This document shows positions 55,353-64,000 of a DNA stretch of 64,000 nucleotides, piece after piece. The notes below the pieces were generated by a model, which was not told the DNA's origin, made no database searches, and worked only from the letters and a program-made list of their open reading frames with translations. Position numbers and translations under genes: made by a program. Each line of letters opens with the position of its first letter. Position 1 is the stretch's first letter. Origin of the DNA: Sphingobium sp. KCTC 72723 (GTDB lineage: Bacteria; Pseudomonadota; Alphaproteobacteria; Sphingomonadales; Sphingomonadaceae); assembly GCF_014280435.1 (NCBI RefSeq), contig NZ_CP060388.1:3876001-3940000 (forward strand), written 5' to 3'.

Positions 55353-55379
55353 TTCAGCCCCAACCCCCGACCGTCCGCA

Positions 55380-55802
55380 TCACCCTTCGCGATGATAGGG
55401 GTGGTTGGCAAGGATGGAACAGGCGCGCCACAATTGTTCGGCCAGCATCGCGCGCGCCATCATGTGGGGCCATGTCATGTTGCCGAATGCGATCAGCAGG
55501 TCCGCGTTCGCCCGGTCCGCATCGTCGAACCCGTCCGCCGCGCCAATCAGGAAGCGGCACTCGCGCGTCCCCGCGTCGCGCCAACCCTCGATCCGCCGGG
55601 CAAAGTCCATGGACGACAACTGCTTGCCCTTTTCGTCCAGCATCACCGTGACGGTGCCGGGGGCTTGCGGAGGCAGCTTGCCCCCCCGGTCGGGCATTTC
55701 GCTGATCTTGTGCGGCATGGTCAACCGCCTGAGATAGCGGTCGACCAGTTCGGATTCGGGCGATCGCCCGATCTTGCCGCGCGCGATGATGTGCAGGAGC
55801 AT
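55380..55802 (-). CDS. rlmH: 23S rRNA pseudouridine-1915 N3-methyltransferase RlmH
   Basis: A 140-residue SPOUT methyltransferase. The trefoil-knot SAM site is FLIGAADGF, then LIAFGNMTWPHMMARAMLAE, and the conserved C-terminus is ANHPYHREG. It modifies helix 69 of 23S rRNA. Gene order rsfS-rlmH is the usual bacterial arrangement. Confidence 0.96.
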   Translation of the reverse strand: MLLHIIARGKIGRSPESELVDRYLRRLTMPHKISEMPDRGGKLPPQAPGTVTVMLDEKGKQLSSMDFARRIEGWRDAGTRECRFLIGAADGFDDADRANADLLIAFGNMTWPHMMARAMLAEQLWRACSILANHPYHREG

Positions 55803-55847
55803 GAAGCTGCCTCTAACCCTTCATCGCGCGTGTATCTGACGTCCGGC

Positions 55848-56237
55848 TCAGGCGTTGCCCGCGACCGGCGCGTCGACAAAGCCCCACATCCGTTCCAGAT
55901 TGTAGAAGCTGCGCACTTCGGGCTTGAACAGGTGGACGATCACGTCGCCCGCGTCGATCAGCACCCAGTCGGCGACCGGCAACCCTTCGACCCGTGCCGA
56001 ACGGCCCGTTTCCTTCTTGATCCGTTCGGCCAGATGCTGGGCGATCGCTGCGACCTGACGCGACGAACGGCCGCTGGCGATCACCATATAATCGGCGATG
56101 CTGCTCTTGCCTTCCAAGGGGATGGAGATGGTTTCCTGCGCCTGGTCGTCGTCAAGCGACTGCATGACAAGGGCGTGCAGGGCGGCCACGGAATCGGCCA
56201 GTGGGGCCGTATCGTTGGCAGGGGCGGGTCTGGTCAA
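55848..56237 (-). CDS. rsfS: Ribosome silencing factor RsfS
   Basis: About 129 residues from a TTG start at 56237, with GGAG 5-6 bases upstream; an ATG at 56267 would add ten residues. The DUF143 fold is clear: GKSSIADYMVIASGRSSRQV, VEGLPVADWVLIDAGDVIVHL and SFYNLERMW. It binds uL14 and blocks subunit joining in starvation. Lies directly after nadD, as in most bacteria. Confidence 0.94.
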   Translation of the reverse strand: MTRPAPANDTAPLADSVAALHALVMQSLDDDQAQETISIPLEGKSSIADYMVIASGRSSRQVAAIAQHLAERIKKETGRSARVEGLPVADWVLIDAGDVIVHLFKPEVRSFYNLERMWGFVDAPVAGNA

Positions 56238-56292
56238 AAAAACTCCATTTCTTCTTCGTGGCCGCATGTGCGAGCAAGCCCCCGCAAATGCT

Positions 56293-56922
56293 TTAGACAA
56301 TCAACCGGCGCGTGAGCGGATCACGCACGCGGGCTTCACTATATTCGCGATGCCAGAGGGGGTCCGCCTGCCGAAGCAGGGTCGCCGATCTTGGATCAGG
56401 GCGAAAGCGCAAAAGCACGAGCGCCGGTGTTCTCCAACTCGTCCAGTCTGCACTTTGGCGCGCGGACCGGACGAAGCGCCGCAGCCAGCTCATCGCCACA
56501 GAGCCACGAGCGTGCCTATCATAACCCGGACGGGCGATGACGGCAATGGGCATTTCGCGGGCAATGTCGCGCCATTGCCGCCACGCCGAAAATTGCGCCA
56601 GATTATCGGCCCCCATCAACCAGATAAAGTCATTGCGGGGATATTGGCGCGCAATCGCTTTCAACGTGTCGCTTGTATAACGGGTGCGCAGATATGTCTC
56701 TATCGCCGTGGCGCGAATCGGGGCGCGTCGCGCGACATGCTGCGCCCGTGCCAGCCGCGCGGTCAGCGGCGCCATGCCCTTGGCGGGTTTGAGCGGATTG
56801 CCCGGCGACACCAGCCACCACACTTCGTCCAGCCCCAGCGCCCTGGCCGCGAACAGGCTGATCGCCCGATGCCCGTCATGGGCAGGATTGAAGGAACCGC
56901 CGAGCAGGCCGATGCGCGTCAT
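56293..56922 (-). CDS. nadD: Nicotinate-nucleotide adenylyltransferase
   Basis: A 209-residue nucleotidyltransferase of NAD synthesis. GGSFNPAHDGH (the H-x-G-H site) is at the N-terminus, with LVSPGNPLK and FIWLMGADNL downstream; the C-terminal ISSTxIR-like motif is not clear in this protein, which ends TRRLIV after a diverged helix. First gene of nadD-rsfS-rlmH. Confidence 0.9.
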   Translation of the reverse strand: MTRIGLLGGSFNPAHDGHRAISLFAARALGLDEVWWLVSPGNPLKPAKGMAPLTARLARAQHVARRAPIRATAIETYLRTRYTSDTLKAIARQYPRNDFIWLMGADNLAQFSAWRQWRDIAREMPIAVIARPGYDRHARGSVAMSWLRRFVRSARQSADWTSWRTPALVLLRFRPDPRSATLLRQADPLWHREYSEARVRDPLTRRLIV

Positions 56923-57057
56923 CCTTTCGCCATGCCACCGGCGGCGCGTCGCTGCAATCGCCCATTCCCCTTATACCAATGGCCAATGGGGGGCTTGGCC
57001 ATCCTGTCATACAGTCGTGGACGAGTGAGGGATAACCTACCGGGTGAGGATGTGCAG

Positions 57058-57483
57058 ATGAGGTTGGGACGCATGGCGCTGCTGGGCGCAATCGCTACGC
57101 TGGGCCTTGCCACGACCAGCGCGCTGCTGGCGCATGGCGATGTCGTGCCGCAGGCAGTGAACACTTCCGCTTTGCCTGAGATCGGCGAAGCGTGGCTGGC
57201 CAAAAACCCCTATAGCGGCAATGGCAAGGCGATCGAAATCGGTCAGTCGGCCTATGGCCAGAATTGTGCGCGGTGCCACGGTCTGGACGCGCAATCGGGC
57301 GGGATCGCGCCGGACCTGCGTTATCTGGAACTGGGCGATTCGGGCGACCAGTGGTTTGCCGAACGCTTTCGCAACGGGGCCAGCCATGACGGAAAAGTCT
57401 ATATGCCCCCCTTTGGCAATGTGCTGGGGCAAAAGGCGGGCTGGGCGATTCGCGCCTGGCTCGAAACCAAGCATGAAGGGTGA
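57058..57483 (+). CDS. pedF: PedF-like cytochrome c-550
   Basis: A 141-residue periplasmic c-type cytochrome. Signal peptide (ending ALLAHG), single heme motif Cys70-AR-Cys73-His74, likely axial Met116 in YMPPFGNV. HGDVVPQAVNTSALPEIG is typical of the PedF/ExaB group, which takes electrons from PQQ-dependent alcohol dehydrogenases. No such dehydrogenase lies in this window. Confidence 0.88.
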   Translation: MRLGRMALLGAIATLGLATTSALLAHGDVVPQAVNTSALPEIGEAWLAKNPYSGNGKAIEIGQSAYGQNCARCHGLDAQSGGIAPDLRYLELGDSGDQWFAERFRNGASHDGKVYMPPFGNVLGQKAGWAIRAWLETKHEG

Positions 57484-57663
57484 TCGCCACGCCCCGGCCA
57501 GTTGCGGCACGGGCGCGATAGCAAAGGCAGCATCATGATCGTCATGGGACGTGGCCACCATCAATCGCCTGCGCCGGTCCGGTTCGTCCCGGTCCCGCCA
57601 CCGGGCGCATTGCGACTTGCCACGTTTCACGACTTGCCCGATCATTCGGGCGGGGGGCAAAAT

Positions 57664-58332
57664 ATGGGCCAGTATATGGGCGGCGAAGCGATCATGGAAC
57701 GGGTGCTGATCGTCGACGATCATCCACTGGTGCGCGACGGATTGCGCAGCGTGATCGCGATCAGCTTCGACAATATCGAGATTTTCGAAGCGGCGAGCTT
57801 GCAGGAGGCAGTCGCTACGCTGGAAAAGCAGGATAATTTCGACCTTATCCTGCTCGACCTCCACATCCCCGACGTCCGGCGGCTCGAAGGGCTGAAACTG
57901 CTGCGCGACCGTTTCCCCATCCTGCCGGTGGTGATGGTGTCGGGCGCGTTCGACCGTGCCATCGTGCAGGAAGCACTGGCCGCAGGGGCAGCGGGCTTCA
58001 TTCCCAAATCCTTGAAGCGCAGCGCCATCGTCGATGCGCTGCATCGGGTGGTGTCGGGCGAAATCTATCTGCCCGAAACCATGGGCGATGCGCCGGTCGC
58101 TTCACCGGAGGAGGATGAGATCGTGCGCCGCATCGACAGCCTGACGCCGCAGCAAAAGACGGTGCTGGGTCATCTGGTCAACGGTCGCCTGAACAAGCAG
58201 ATCGCCCATGACCTCAATGTGTCGATGACGACGATCAAGGCCCATGTCTCGGCCATCCTGCAAAAGCTGGGCGTGCTGAGCCGCACGCAGGCTGTGATCA
58301 AGGCCAACCGGGTGCATTTCGGCGGCGATTGA
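57664..58332 (+). CDS. LuxR/NarL-type response regulator
   Basis: About 222 residues: receiver domain (12-130) with phospho-acceptor Asp65 (LILLDLHIPD) and a C-terminal LuxR HTH (LTPQQKTVLGHLVNGRLNKQI, TTIKAHVSAILQKL). Start 57664 has GGGGGG nearby; 57694 (MERVLIVDDH) is also possible. It resembles ErbR/ExaE-type regulators found in bacterial ethanol oxidation loci and is convergent with the hybrid kinase, its probable partner. Confidence 0.9.
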   Translation: MGQYMGGEAIMERVLIVDDHPLVRDGLRSVIAISFDNIEIFEAASLQEAVATLEKQDNFDLILLDLHIPDVRRLEGLKLLRDRFPILPVVMVSGAFDRAIVQEALAAGAAGFIPKSLKRSAIVDALHRVVSGEIYLPETMGDAPVASPEEDEIVRRIDSLTPQQKTVLGHLVNGRLNKQIAHDLNVSMTTIKAHVSAILQKLGVLSRTQAVIKANRVHFGGD

Positions 58333-58347
58333 TCCGCTCCGGCTGTT

Positions 58348-60576
58348 TTATTTCAGCATCGTCCTCAACAGCGCCCGCAACTGTGCGGGCTTCACCGGCT
58401 TATTGAGCAGCGGGATGCCGCACGCATCCAGTCGCGCTTTCAATTCCTTGCCGCGATCGGCCGAAATCATGATCGCAGGCACCGGCCCGCCGAAATGGGC
58501 GCGCAGTCGGTCCAGCGTCTGGTCGCCTGTCTCCCCTTCGTTCAGATGATAGTCGATCAGGATGATGTCGGGCGTTGCGCCATCGCCAAACAGCCCGGTC
58601 GCTTCGGCAAAGCCGCCCGCTGCCTGCACGGTGCAGCCCCATCCGCCCAGCAATGTCCGCATCCCCGTCTGGATCGCCCGTTCATTGTCGATCACCAATA
58701 TGTTGAGGCCGCGCATCGTCCGGTCACGGCCCGGCATCTCGGCGCCGTCGACCGGGTCGGCTACCGGCTCGCCAATGGGCAGGCATATGGCAAAGGTCGA
58801 TCCGCGACCGGGCGCGGACTCCAGCGTGACGGGATGGCCCAGCATGTCGCTTGCCCGTTTGACGATCGCCAGTCCCAACCCCTTGCCGCTGGTCCGGCTG
58901 TCCAGGCGACGAAATTCCTCGAATATGATGGCCTGGCTGTCCGGTGCGATGCCTGGACCACTATCCTTCACGCTGATGCAAACCCCCCGGCCATCGATCG
59001 TGCAGTCGACCCGGACCGATCCCTGCTGCGTGTAGCGCAGGGCGTTGGATACGAAATTTTGCAGGATGCGGCGCACCAGGCGAATGTCTGAACGGACCCA
59101 GGCCGGTTCGCTCGCGATCGTCATCGTCAGCCCCGCCGCCCGCGCCACCGGCGCAAATTCGACGCGCAGCGTATCGAGCAGCCGGTCGAGCCTGAAATCG
59201 CCAATCTCCGGCTGAATCGCGCCCGCGTCCAGTCGGCTGATCTCCAGCAGCGCCTCCAGCAGATCCTCGACCGAATCCAGCGCCGTCGATGTCTGGTTGA
59301 CCAGCGCGCGGGTCGGCAGCGCCAGCCGCCGGTCGCCCAATGCCGCGACGAACAGGCGCGCGGCGTTGAGCGGCTGGAGCAGGTCGTGGCTGGCGGCGGC
59401 CAGAAAACTGGTCTTGGACAGGTTCGCCTTTTCCGCTGCCGTCTTGGCGTCGCGCAACTGCGCCTCTATCTCGCGCCGTTCGGTGACTTCGGCTTCCAGT
59501 TCGGCCGTGCGTTCGGCTACCCGCCGTTCCAGCGTTTCGGCGGTTTCCTGCAAACTGGCCTGCGCCCGCAGCATGTCGGTGACGTTGGTAAAGCCAATCA
59601 CCTGCCCCCCGCGTTCCAATGCGGTGCTGCGCAATTCAAAGCTACGGTCGCCGGCATGGACCAGCGCATGGCGCGTATCGCTGGTCAGGCCATGGCCGCG
59701 CCAGTCTAGGCACCCCTGATCCACCATGCCCATGCCGTCCCGGCACCATCCAATCAGTGTCGCATGGGTGCCACCATCCTGAACCCAGTCATCGGCCAGC
59801 CCCAGCAGGGGGCGCAGCGCCTCATTCCATGCCGCAACCCGGCCTTCCGCATCGATCAGGCACACGCCTTCGGACAAATTGTCCAGCGTCGCCTGCAACA
59901 CCAGATTGCGTTCGGCCAGTTCCAGCGCGCGGGCGCGGGCATCCTCCGCCTTGACCTCGGTAATGTCGGTATAGATGCCGACGATGCCGCCTTCGCTGGT
60001 GCGCAGTTCGTTGATCTGCACCCATCTCCCGTCGGCCAGCGCCTGCACATGGCCGCCATCGGCGACGCTGTGCCGCGCCAGCCGATCCGACACCCAGCGG
60101 TCCGGCGCGACCAGCGCGCCGATCGGCCGGTGATGCGCCGCTGCCAGCCGCGCGACGTCGGCAAAGGACATGCCTTCGCGCAACTGGTCGGCGATTTCGG
60201 GCCAGAACCCCAGATAGGCGTCGTTGAACAGGATCAGCCGGTCTTCCGCATCGAACAGGACGAAGCCTTCGTTGATCGAATCGATCGCATCGCGCAGCCG
60301 CATCCGGTTGGCGTCCGCGCGCGCATGGGCCTGCGCCAGTTCCGCGTTGGCGCTCGCCAGCCGCCCCAGCGCATCCTCCAATTCTCCCGTCCGCTCGCGC
60401 ACCATCGCTTCCAGCGTGATGGCCGTCTCGAACATCGAAAAGGCATTGCCCGCCATGTCGCTCGACCGTTCGACCCGGTCGATCAGCGCAGCGTTGATCT
60501 TGCGCAGTTTCCGGTTCGCTTCGCGCAGCGACTCTATGTCCATGTCGCTGTCGCCAATGAACGGTTCCACGCTCAT
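58348..60576 (-). CDS. Hybrid sensor histidine kinase with PAS domains
   Basis: A 742-residue cytoplasmic kinase without membrane segments. Coiled coil (1-95), two PAS-like domains (about 95-205 and 225-335), HisKA with His397 in ASHDLLQPLNAAR, HATPase (NFVSNALRY, DSGPGIA, GKGLGLAI) and a C-terminal receiver with Asp675 in IILIDYHL. The NahK/ErcS' domain plan. Its start lies in the stop of the FIST protein (ATGA), so the two are co-translated and probably act as sensor and transmitter. Confidence 0.93.
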   Translation of the reverse strand: MSVEPFIGDSDMDIESLREANRKLRKINAALIDRVERSSDMAGNAFSMFETAITLEAMVRERTGELEDALGRLASANAELAQAHARADANRMRLRDAIDSINEGFVLFDAEDRLILFNDAYLGFWPEIADQLREGMSFADVARLAAAHHRPIGALVAPDRWVSDRLARHSVADGGHVQALADGRWVQINELRTSEGGIVGIYTDITEVKAEDARARALELAERNLVLQATLDNLSEGVCLIDAEGRVAAWNEALRPLLGLADDWVQDGGTHATLIGWCRDGMGMVDQGCLDWRGHGLTSDTRHALVHAGDRSFELRSTALERGGQVIGFTNVTDMLRAQASLQETAETLERRVAERTAELEAEVTERREIEAQLRDAKTAAEKANLSKTSFLAAASHDLLQPLNAARLFVAALGDRRLALPTRALVNQTSTALDSVEDLLEALLEISRLDAGAIQPEIGDFRLDRLLDTLRVEFAPVARAAGLTMTIASEPAWVRSDIRLVRRILQNFVSNALRYTQQGSVRVDCTIDGRGVCISVKDSGPGIAPDSQAIIFEEFRRLDSRTSGKGLGLAIVKRASDMLGHPVTLESAPGRGSTFAICLPIGEPVADPVDGAEMPGRDRTMRGLNILVIDNERAIQTGMRTLLGGWGCTVQAAGGFAEATGLFGDGATPDIILIDYHLNEGETGDQTLDRLRAHFGGPVPAIMISADRGKELKARLDACGIPLLNKPVKPAQLRALLRTMLK

Positions 60577-61730
60577 CGGCCGATCGCCAGTCCGCTGATC
60601 GTCTGGTTGACGTGCAGCGCATGATATTGCTCGCCATAGGTGTTGAAACCGATCACCCTGTGACGGCCATAAAGTTCGGATACGGCCCGGCTGATCTGCC
60701 GCTGTTCCGCGTCGATGCGGTTCAACACGCAATCGAAGGCGACGATCCGGTCCACTGTGCCGACCCGCGCGGCGATGTCGATGAACATCGCCTCCATCCC
60801 CGCGATCCGGTCGATCGGCTCACCCACCGTCAGCACGATACCCTCGTCGATCGCGCAGTAGAATGTCAGGCTGCCGTCCGGGTTGGCGCTCTGGATCGAC
60901 CGGACATGATAGTCGCCGCCTGCCCGCACCATCGGCGGATGCGCGGCATAGAAGGCCAGACCGAGAGCCTCGCCCGCATGGCCGGCCAGCCGCAGATATT
61001 CCTGCGCAGCCGGTTCGGCATTGATTTCGGTGACGATCCGGTCCTGCGGCACGGCACCTGTCACGACCATCTTGGCCGCACCGGGGCGATAATGCTGCCC
61101 CTTGAACACATGCAGCGGCCGGGGGGTGGACAGGATGGCGATCACGGCGGCACGGTGGCGAAAGCGTCCGCCCTGGAATATCGCCGTTTCGCGAAATGCC
61201 AGCCCGTCGCCCGACGATCCACCGATCAGCGGAATGTCGCCCAGCGCATCCTGAATGGTCATCGTCAGCAATTCTTCGCGATGCGACAGGCCATCGACCA
61301 GGAACAGCGCGACATGATTGACCTTGTCGCCCAGATGGCGGCTGTCGCGTTCGGCCACGGCCGCCAGCGATCGGATCGTCTCGCGCGCGGCAACGGGATC
61401 GAATGCGTCGATATCGTCGAAGCAATGGGAAATGAGGTGAAAGGCGTCGGCCGGAAAACCAATGATGCTCAGGCTGTCCTCATCATACCCCACATCGGTC
61501 AACTCGCCCGAACTGGTGCAACCGATGGCCACGACCTGCTCGCTATGCCGGTTGACCGCGCGGGCCAATGCGTCCCGATCGAAACGGTGGGAACAAAATA
61601 GCAGCATCCCGGCCAGTGGCGCATCGCCCAGCTGCGCAACGATTTGCGCCATGGCAGCGGACGGATCGCTGGCGTGGCTCGACGCAAAGCCGATCCCGGT
61701 TGCGCGCCTGCCCATGTCGCTCTCCTCCAT
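60573..61730 (-). CDS. FIST-domain sensor protein (NosP-like)
   Basis: A 385-residue cytoplasmic protein made of FIST_N (about 30-225) and FIST_C (about 240-370) domains. IGCTSSGELTDVGYDEDSLSI and PLIGGSSGDGLAF mark FIST_N; GFNTYGEQYHALHVNQTI closes FIST_C. In Pseudomonas and Vibrio such proteins (NosP) bind heme and nitric oxide and control the partner kinase. The heme ligand cannot be assigned here. Start 61730 or 61715, both with GGAGG-type SD. Confidence 0.85.
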   Translation of the reverse strand: MEESDMGRRATGIGFASSHASDPSAAMAQIVAQLGDAPLAGMLLFCSHRFDRDALARAVNRHSEQVVAIGCTSSGELTDVGYDEDSLSIIGFPADAFHLISHCFDDIDAFDPVAARETIRSLAAVAERDSRHLGDKVNHVALFLVDGLSHREELLTMTIQDALGDIPLIGGSSGDGLAFRETAIFQGGRFRHRAAVIAILSTPRPLHVFKGQHYRPGAAKMVVTGAVPQDRIVTEINAEPAAQEYLRLAGHAGEALGLAFYAAHPPMVRAGGDYHVRSIQSANPDGSLTFYCAIDEGIVLTVGEPIDRIAGMEAMFIDIAARVGTVDRIVAFDCVLNRIDAEQRQISRAVSELYGRHRVIGFNTYGEQYHALHVNQTISGLAIGR

Positions 61731-61801
61731 ATATCCTCCCTCTTGTGGGAAGGGGTATGCACCGGCGCGTGCCGGATTGTCATCTGCGCAAATCGGCGAT
61801 G

Positions 61802-62206
61802 CTATGCTGGCACGGTGTCGCCGCGCGGCGGATCGCCTGCCGCCACCAGCGCGTCATTCTCAGCATCGTCGAAAACCCGCGACCGCACGATGAAGCGGAC
61901 GCCTTCGGGGCTTTCCAGCGACATCCCCGCACCACGCCCCGGCACCACGTCGATCGTCACCTGCGTATGCCGCCAATATTCGAACTGCGCCGCGCCGATC
62001 CACACCGGCACGTCGCCTGCGACATGGCCCAGCAGCACGTCCTGCCCGCCGACCCGAAACTCCCCGCGCGGGAAGCACATCGGCGCGGATCCGTCGCAAC
62101 AGCCGCCCGACTGGTGAAACATCAGCGGACCATGTTGAACGGTCAGCCGCTGCATCCACGCCTCCGCCGACGGAGTGGCAAGGATGCGGGAGGGAAGTGC
62201 GGCCAT
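61802..62206 (-). CDS. DUF779 domain protein
   Basis: A 134-residue DUF779 protein with a cysteine cluster SGGCCDGSAPMCFPRGEF and the C-terminal MSLESPEGVRF. DUF779 genes are nearly always next to NAD-dependent aldehyde dehydrogenases, as here (108 bp apart). Function unknown; a metal-binding accessory role is possible. Confidence 0.85.
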   Translation of the reverse strand: MAALPSRILATPSAEAWMQRLTVQHGPLMFHQSGGCCDGSAPMCFPRGEFRVGGQDVLLGHVAGDVPVWIGAAQFEYWRHTQVTIDVVPGRGAGMSLESPEGVRFIVRSRVFDDAENDALVAAGDPPRGDTVPA

Positions 62207-62266
62207 GATCTTGTCCTTGCTGAAAGCCCGAACGGCGGACGTCCGTGAAGGACGCCCGCCGGAGAC

Positions 62267-62298
62267 GAAGGCGCGTTGAAAGAGGAAGACGCGCCTTC
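62267..62298. repeat. Hairpin downstream of the aldehyde dehydrogenase gene
   Basis: GAAGGCGCGT (62267-62276) and ACGCGCCTTC (62289-62298) form a perfect 10-bp stem with 12-base loop, 17 bp after the stop of the aldehyde dehydrogenase. No T-tract, so a processing or attenuation hairpin between this gene and DUF779 is more likely than a terminator. Confidence 0.5.
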
Positions 62299-62314
62299 GC
62301 TGCGACCCGAAAGC

Positions 62315-63835
<1,521 letters not shown>

Positions 63836-63926
63836 CTGTCCTACTCCCAAATTGTTCGAATTGGTTCAAAGGATGGCGCGGCGACCGATGCCGGGCCATT
63901 GCACCTTGGGTCTATCTCACCCGTTT

Positions 63927-64000
63927 CTATTTCACCTTGGCCAGCGCGGCCGTCATGCGCTTGGCGGCGAAGGGCGGCAGTTTGACCGCTTTGGCTGCGG
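63927..64000 (-). CDS. C-terminal end of a gene truncated by the window edge
   Basis: An open minus-strand frame from the right edge to a TAG at 63927-63929, encoding a basic, Ala/Lys-rich end (KLPPFAAKRMTAALAKVK). 24 codons are visible. No family can be recognised. It would be upstream of, and transcribed toward, the aldehyde dehydrogenase, with about 90 bp between them. Confidence 0.45.
   Translation of the reverse strand, partial: AAKAVKLPPFAAKRMTAALAKVK

Overview
The window is chromosomal DNA of a GC-rich alphaproteobacterium, most likely Sphingomonadaceae (Sphingobium/Sphingomonas type). This is inferred from the non-phosphorylative L-rhamnose route of the kind described in Sphingomonas, the large TonB-dependent receptor, the Coq7-type hydroxylase, the alphaproteobacterial sufR-sufBCDS order and the dispersed G+C-rich palindromic repeats. 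No rRNA, tRNA, CRISPR array, phage or IS transposase was seen.

Region 1 (1-27.4 kb) is a pectin/rhamnogalacturonan and L-rhamnose utilisation locus. A plus-strand operon (3010-9712) encodes L-rhamnonate dehydratase, a 2,4-diketo-3-deoxy-L-rhamnonate hydrolase, an L-2-keto-3-deoxyrhamnonate dehydrogenase, L-rhamnono-gamma-lactonase, RhaT, a GH43-like enzyme and an alpha/beta hydrolase. The first enzyme, L-rhamnose dehydrogenase, lies on the opposite strand at 1075-1839 beside an IclR regulator and pectin-type esterases. A long minus-strand operon (21840 down to 9717) encodes a CE12-type acetylesterase, GH28, rhamnose mutarotase, GH35, GH105, a GPH-type symporter, a frameshifted SGNH esterase, another GH43-like enzyme and a LacI regulator. 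Divergent from it are an oligogalacturonate lyase (PL22) and a TonB-dependent receptor, followed by a second IclR regulator. Together they describe oligosaccharide uptake, deacetylation, backbone and side-chain cleavage, and rhamnose oxidation to pyruvate and lactate.

Region 2 (27.4-33.1 kb) is the envelope operon ybgC-tolQRAB-pal (minus strand), followed by a 3-hydroxyacyl-CoA dehydrogenase. Region 3 (33.1-37.1 kb) is a phage-shock system: pspF, a good sigma-54 promoter, a small exported peptide, pspA, pspB, pspC and then four additional small membrane/coiled-coil proteins that resemble one another and PspB. Region 4 (37.1-42.3 kb) holds sufE, a lipoprotein, gamma-glutamyltransferase, pyrD, an orphan terminator region and an AraC-type regulator.

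Region 5 (42.3-50.2 kb) is the SUF Fe-S operon sufR-sufB-[DUF559 nuclease, unknown, exported unknown]-sufC-sufD-sufS-sufT-sufA, interrupted by five copies of a G-rich palindromic repeat. Region 6 (50.2-57 kb) carries two paralogous exported proteins, coq7, dsbB, ctpA, an EnvC-like peptidase, rlmH, rsfS and nadD. Region 7 (57-64 kb) resembles the Pseudomonas ethanol-oxidation/NO-sensing neighbourhood: PedF-like cytochrome c, LuxR-type response regulator, hybrid PAS kinase, FIST (NosP-like) protein, DUF779 and an ExaC-like aldehyde dehydrogenase. Both window ends cut genes.
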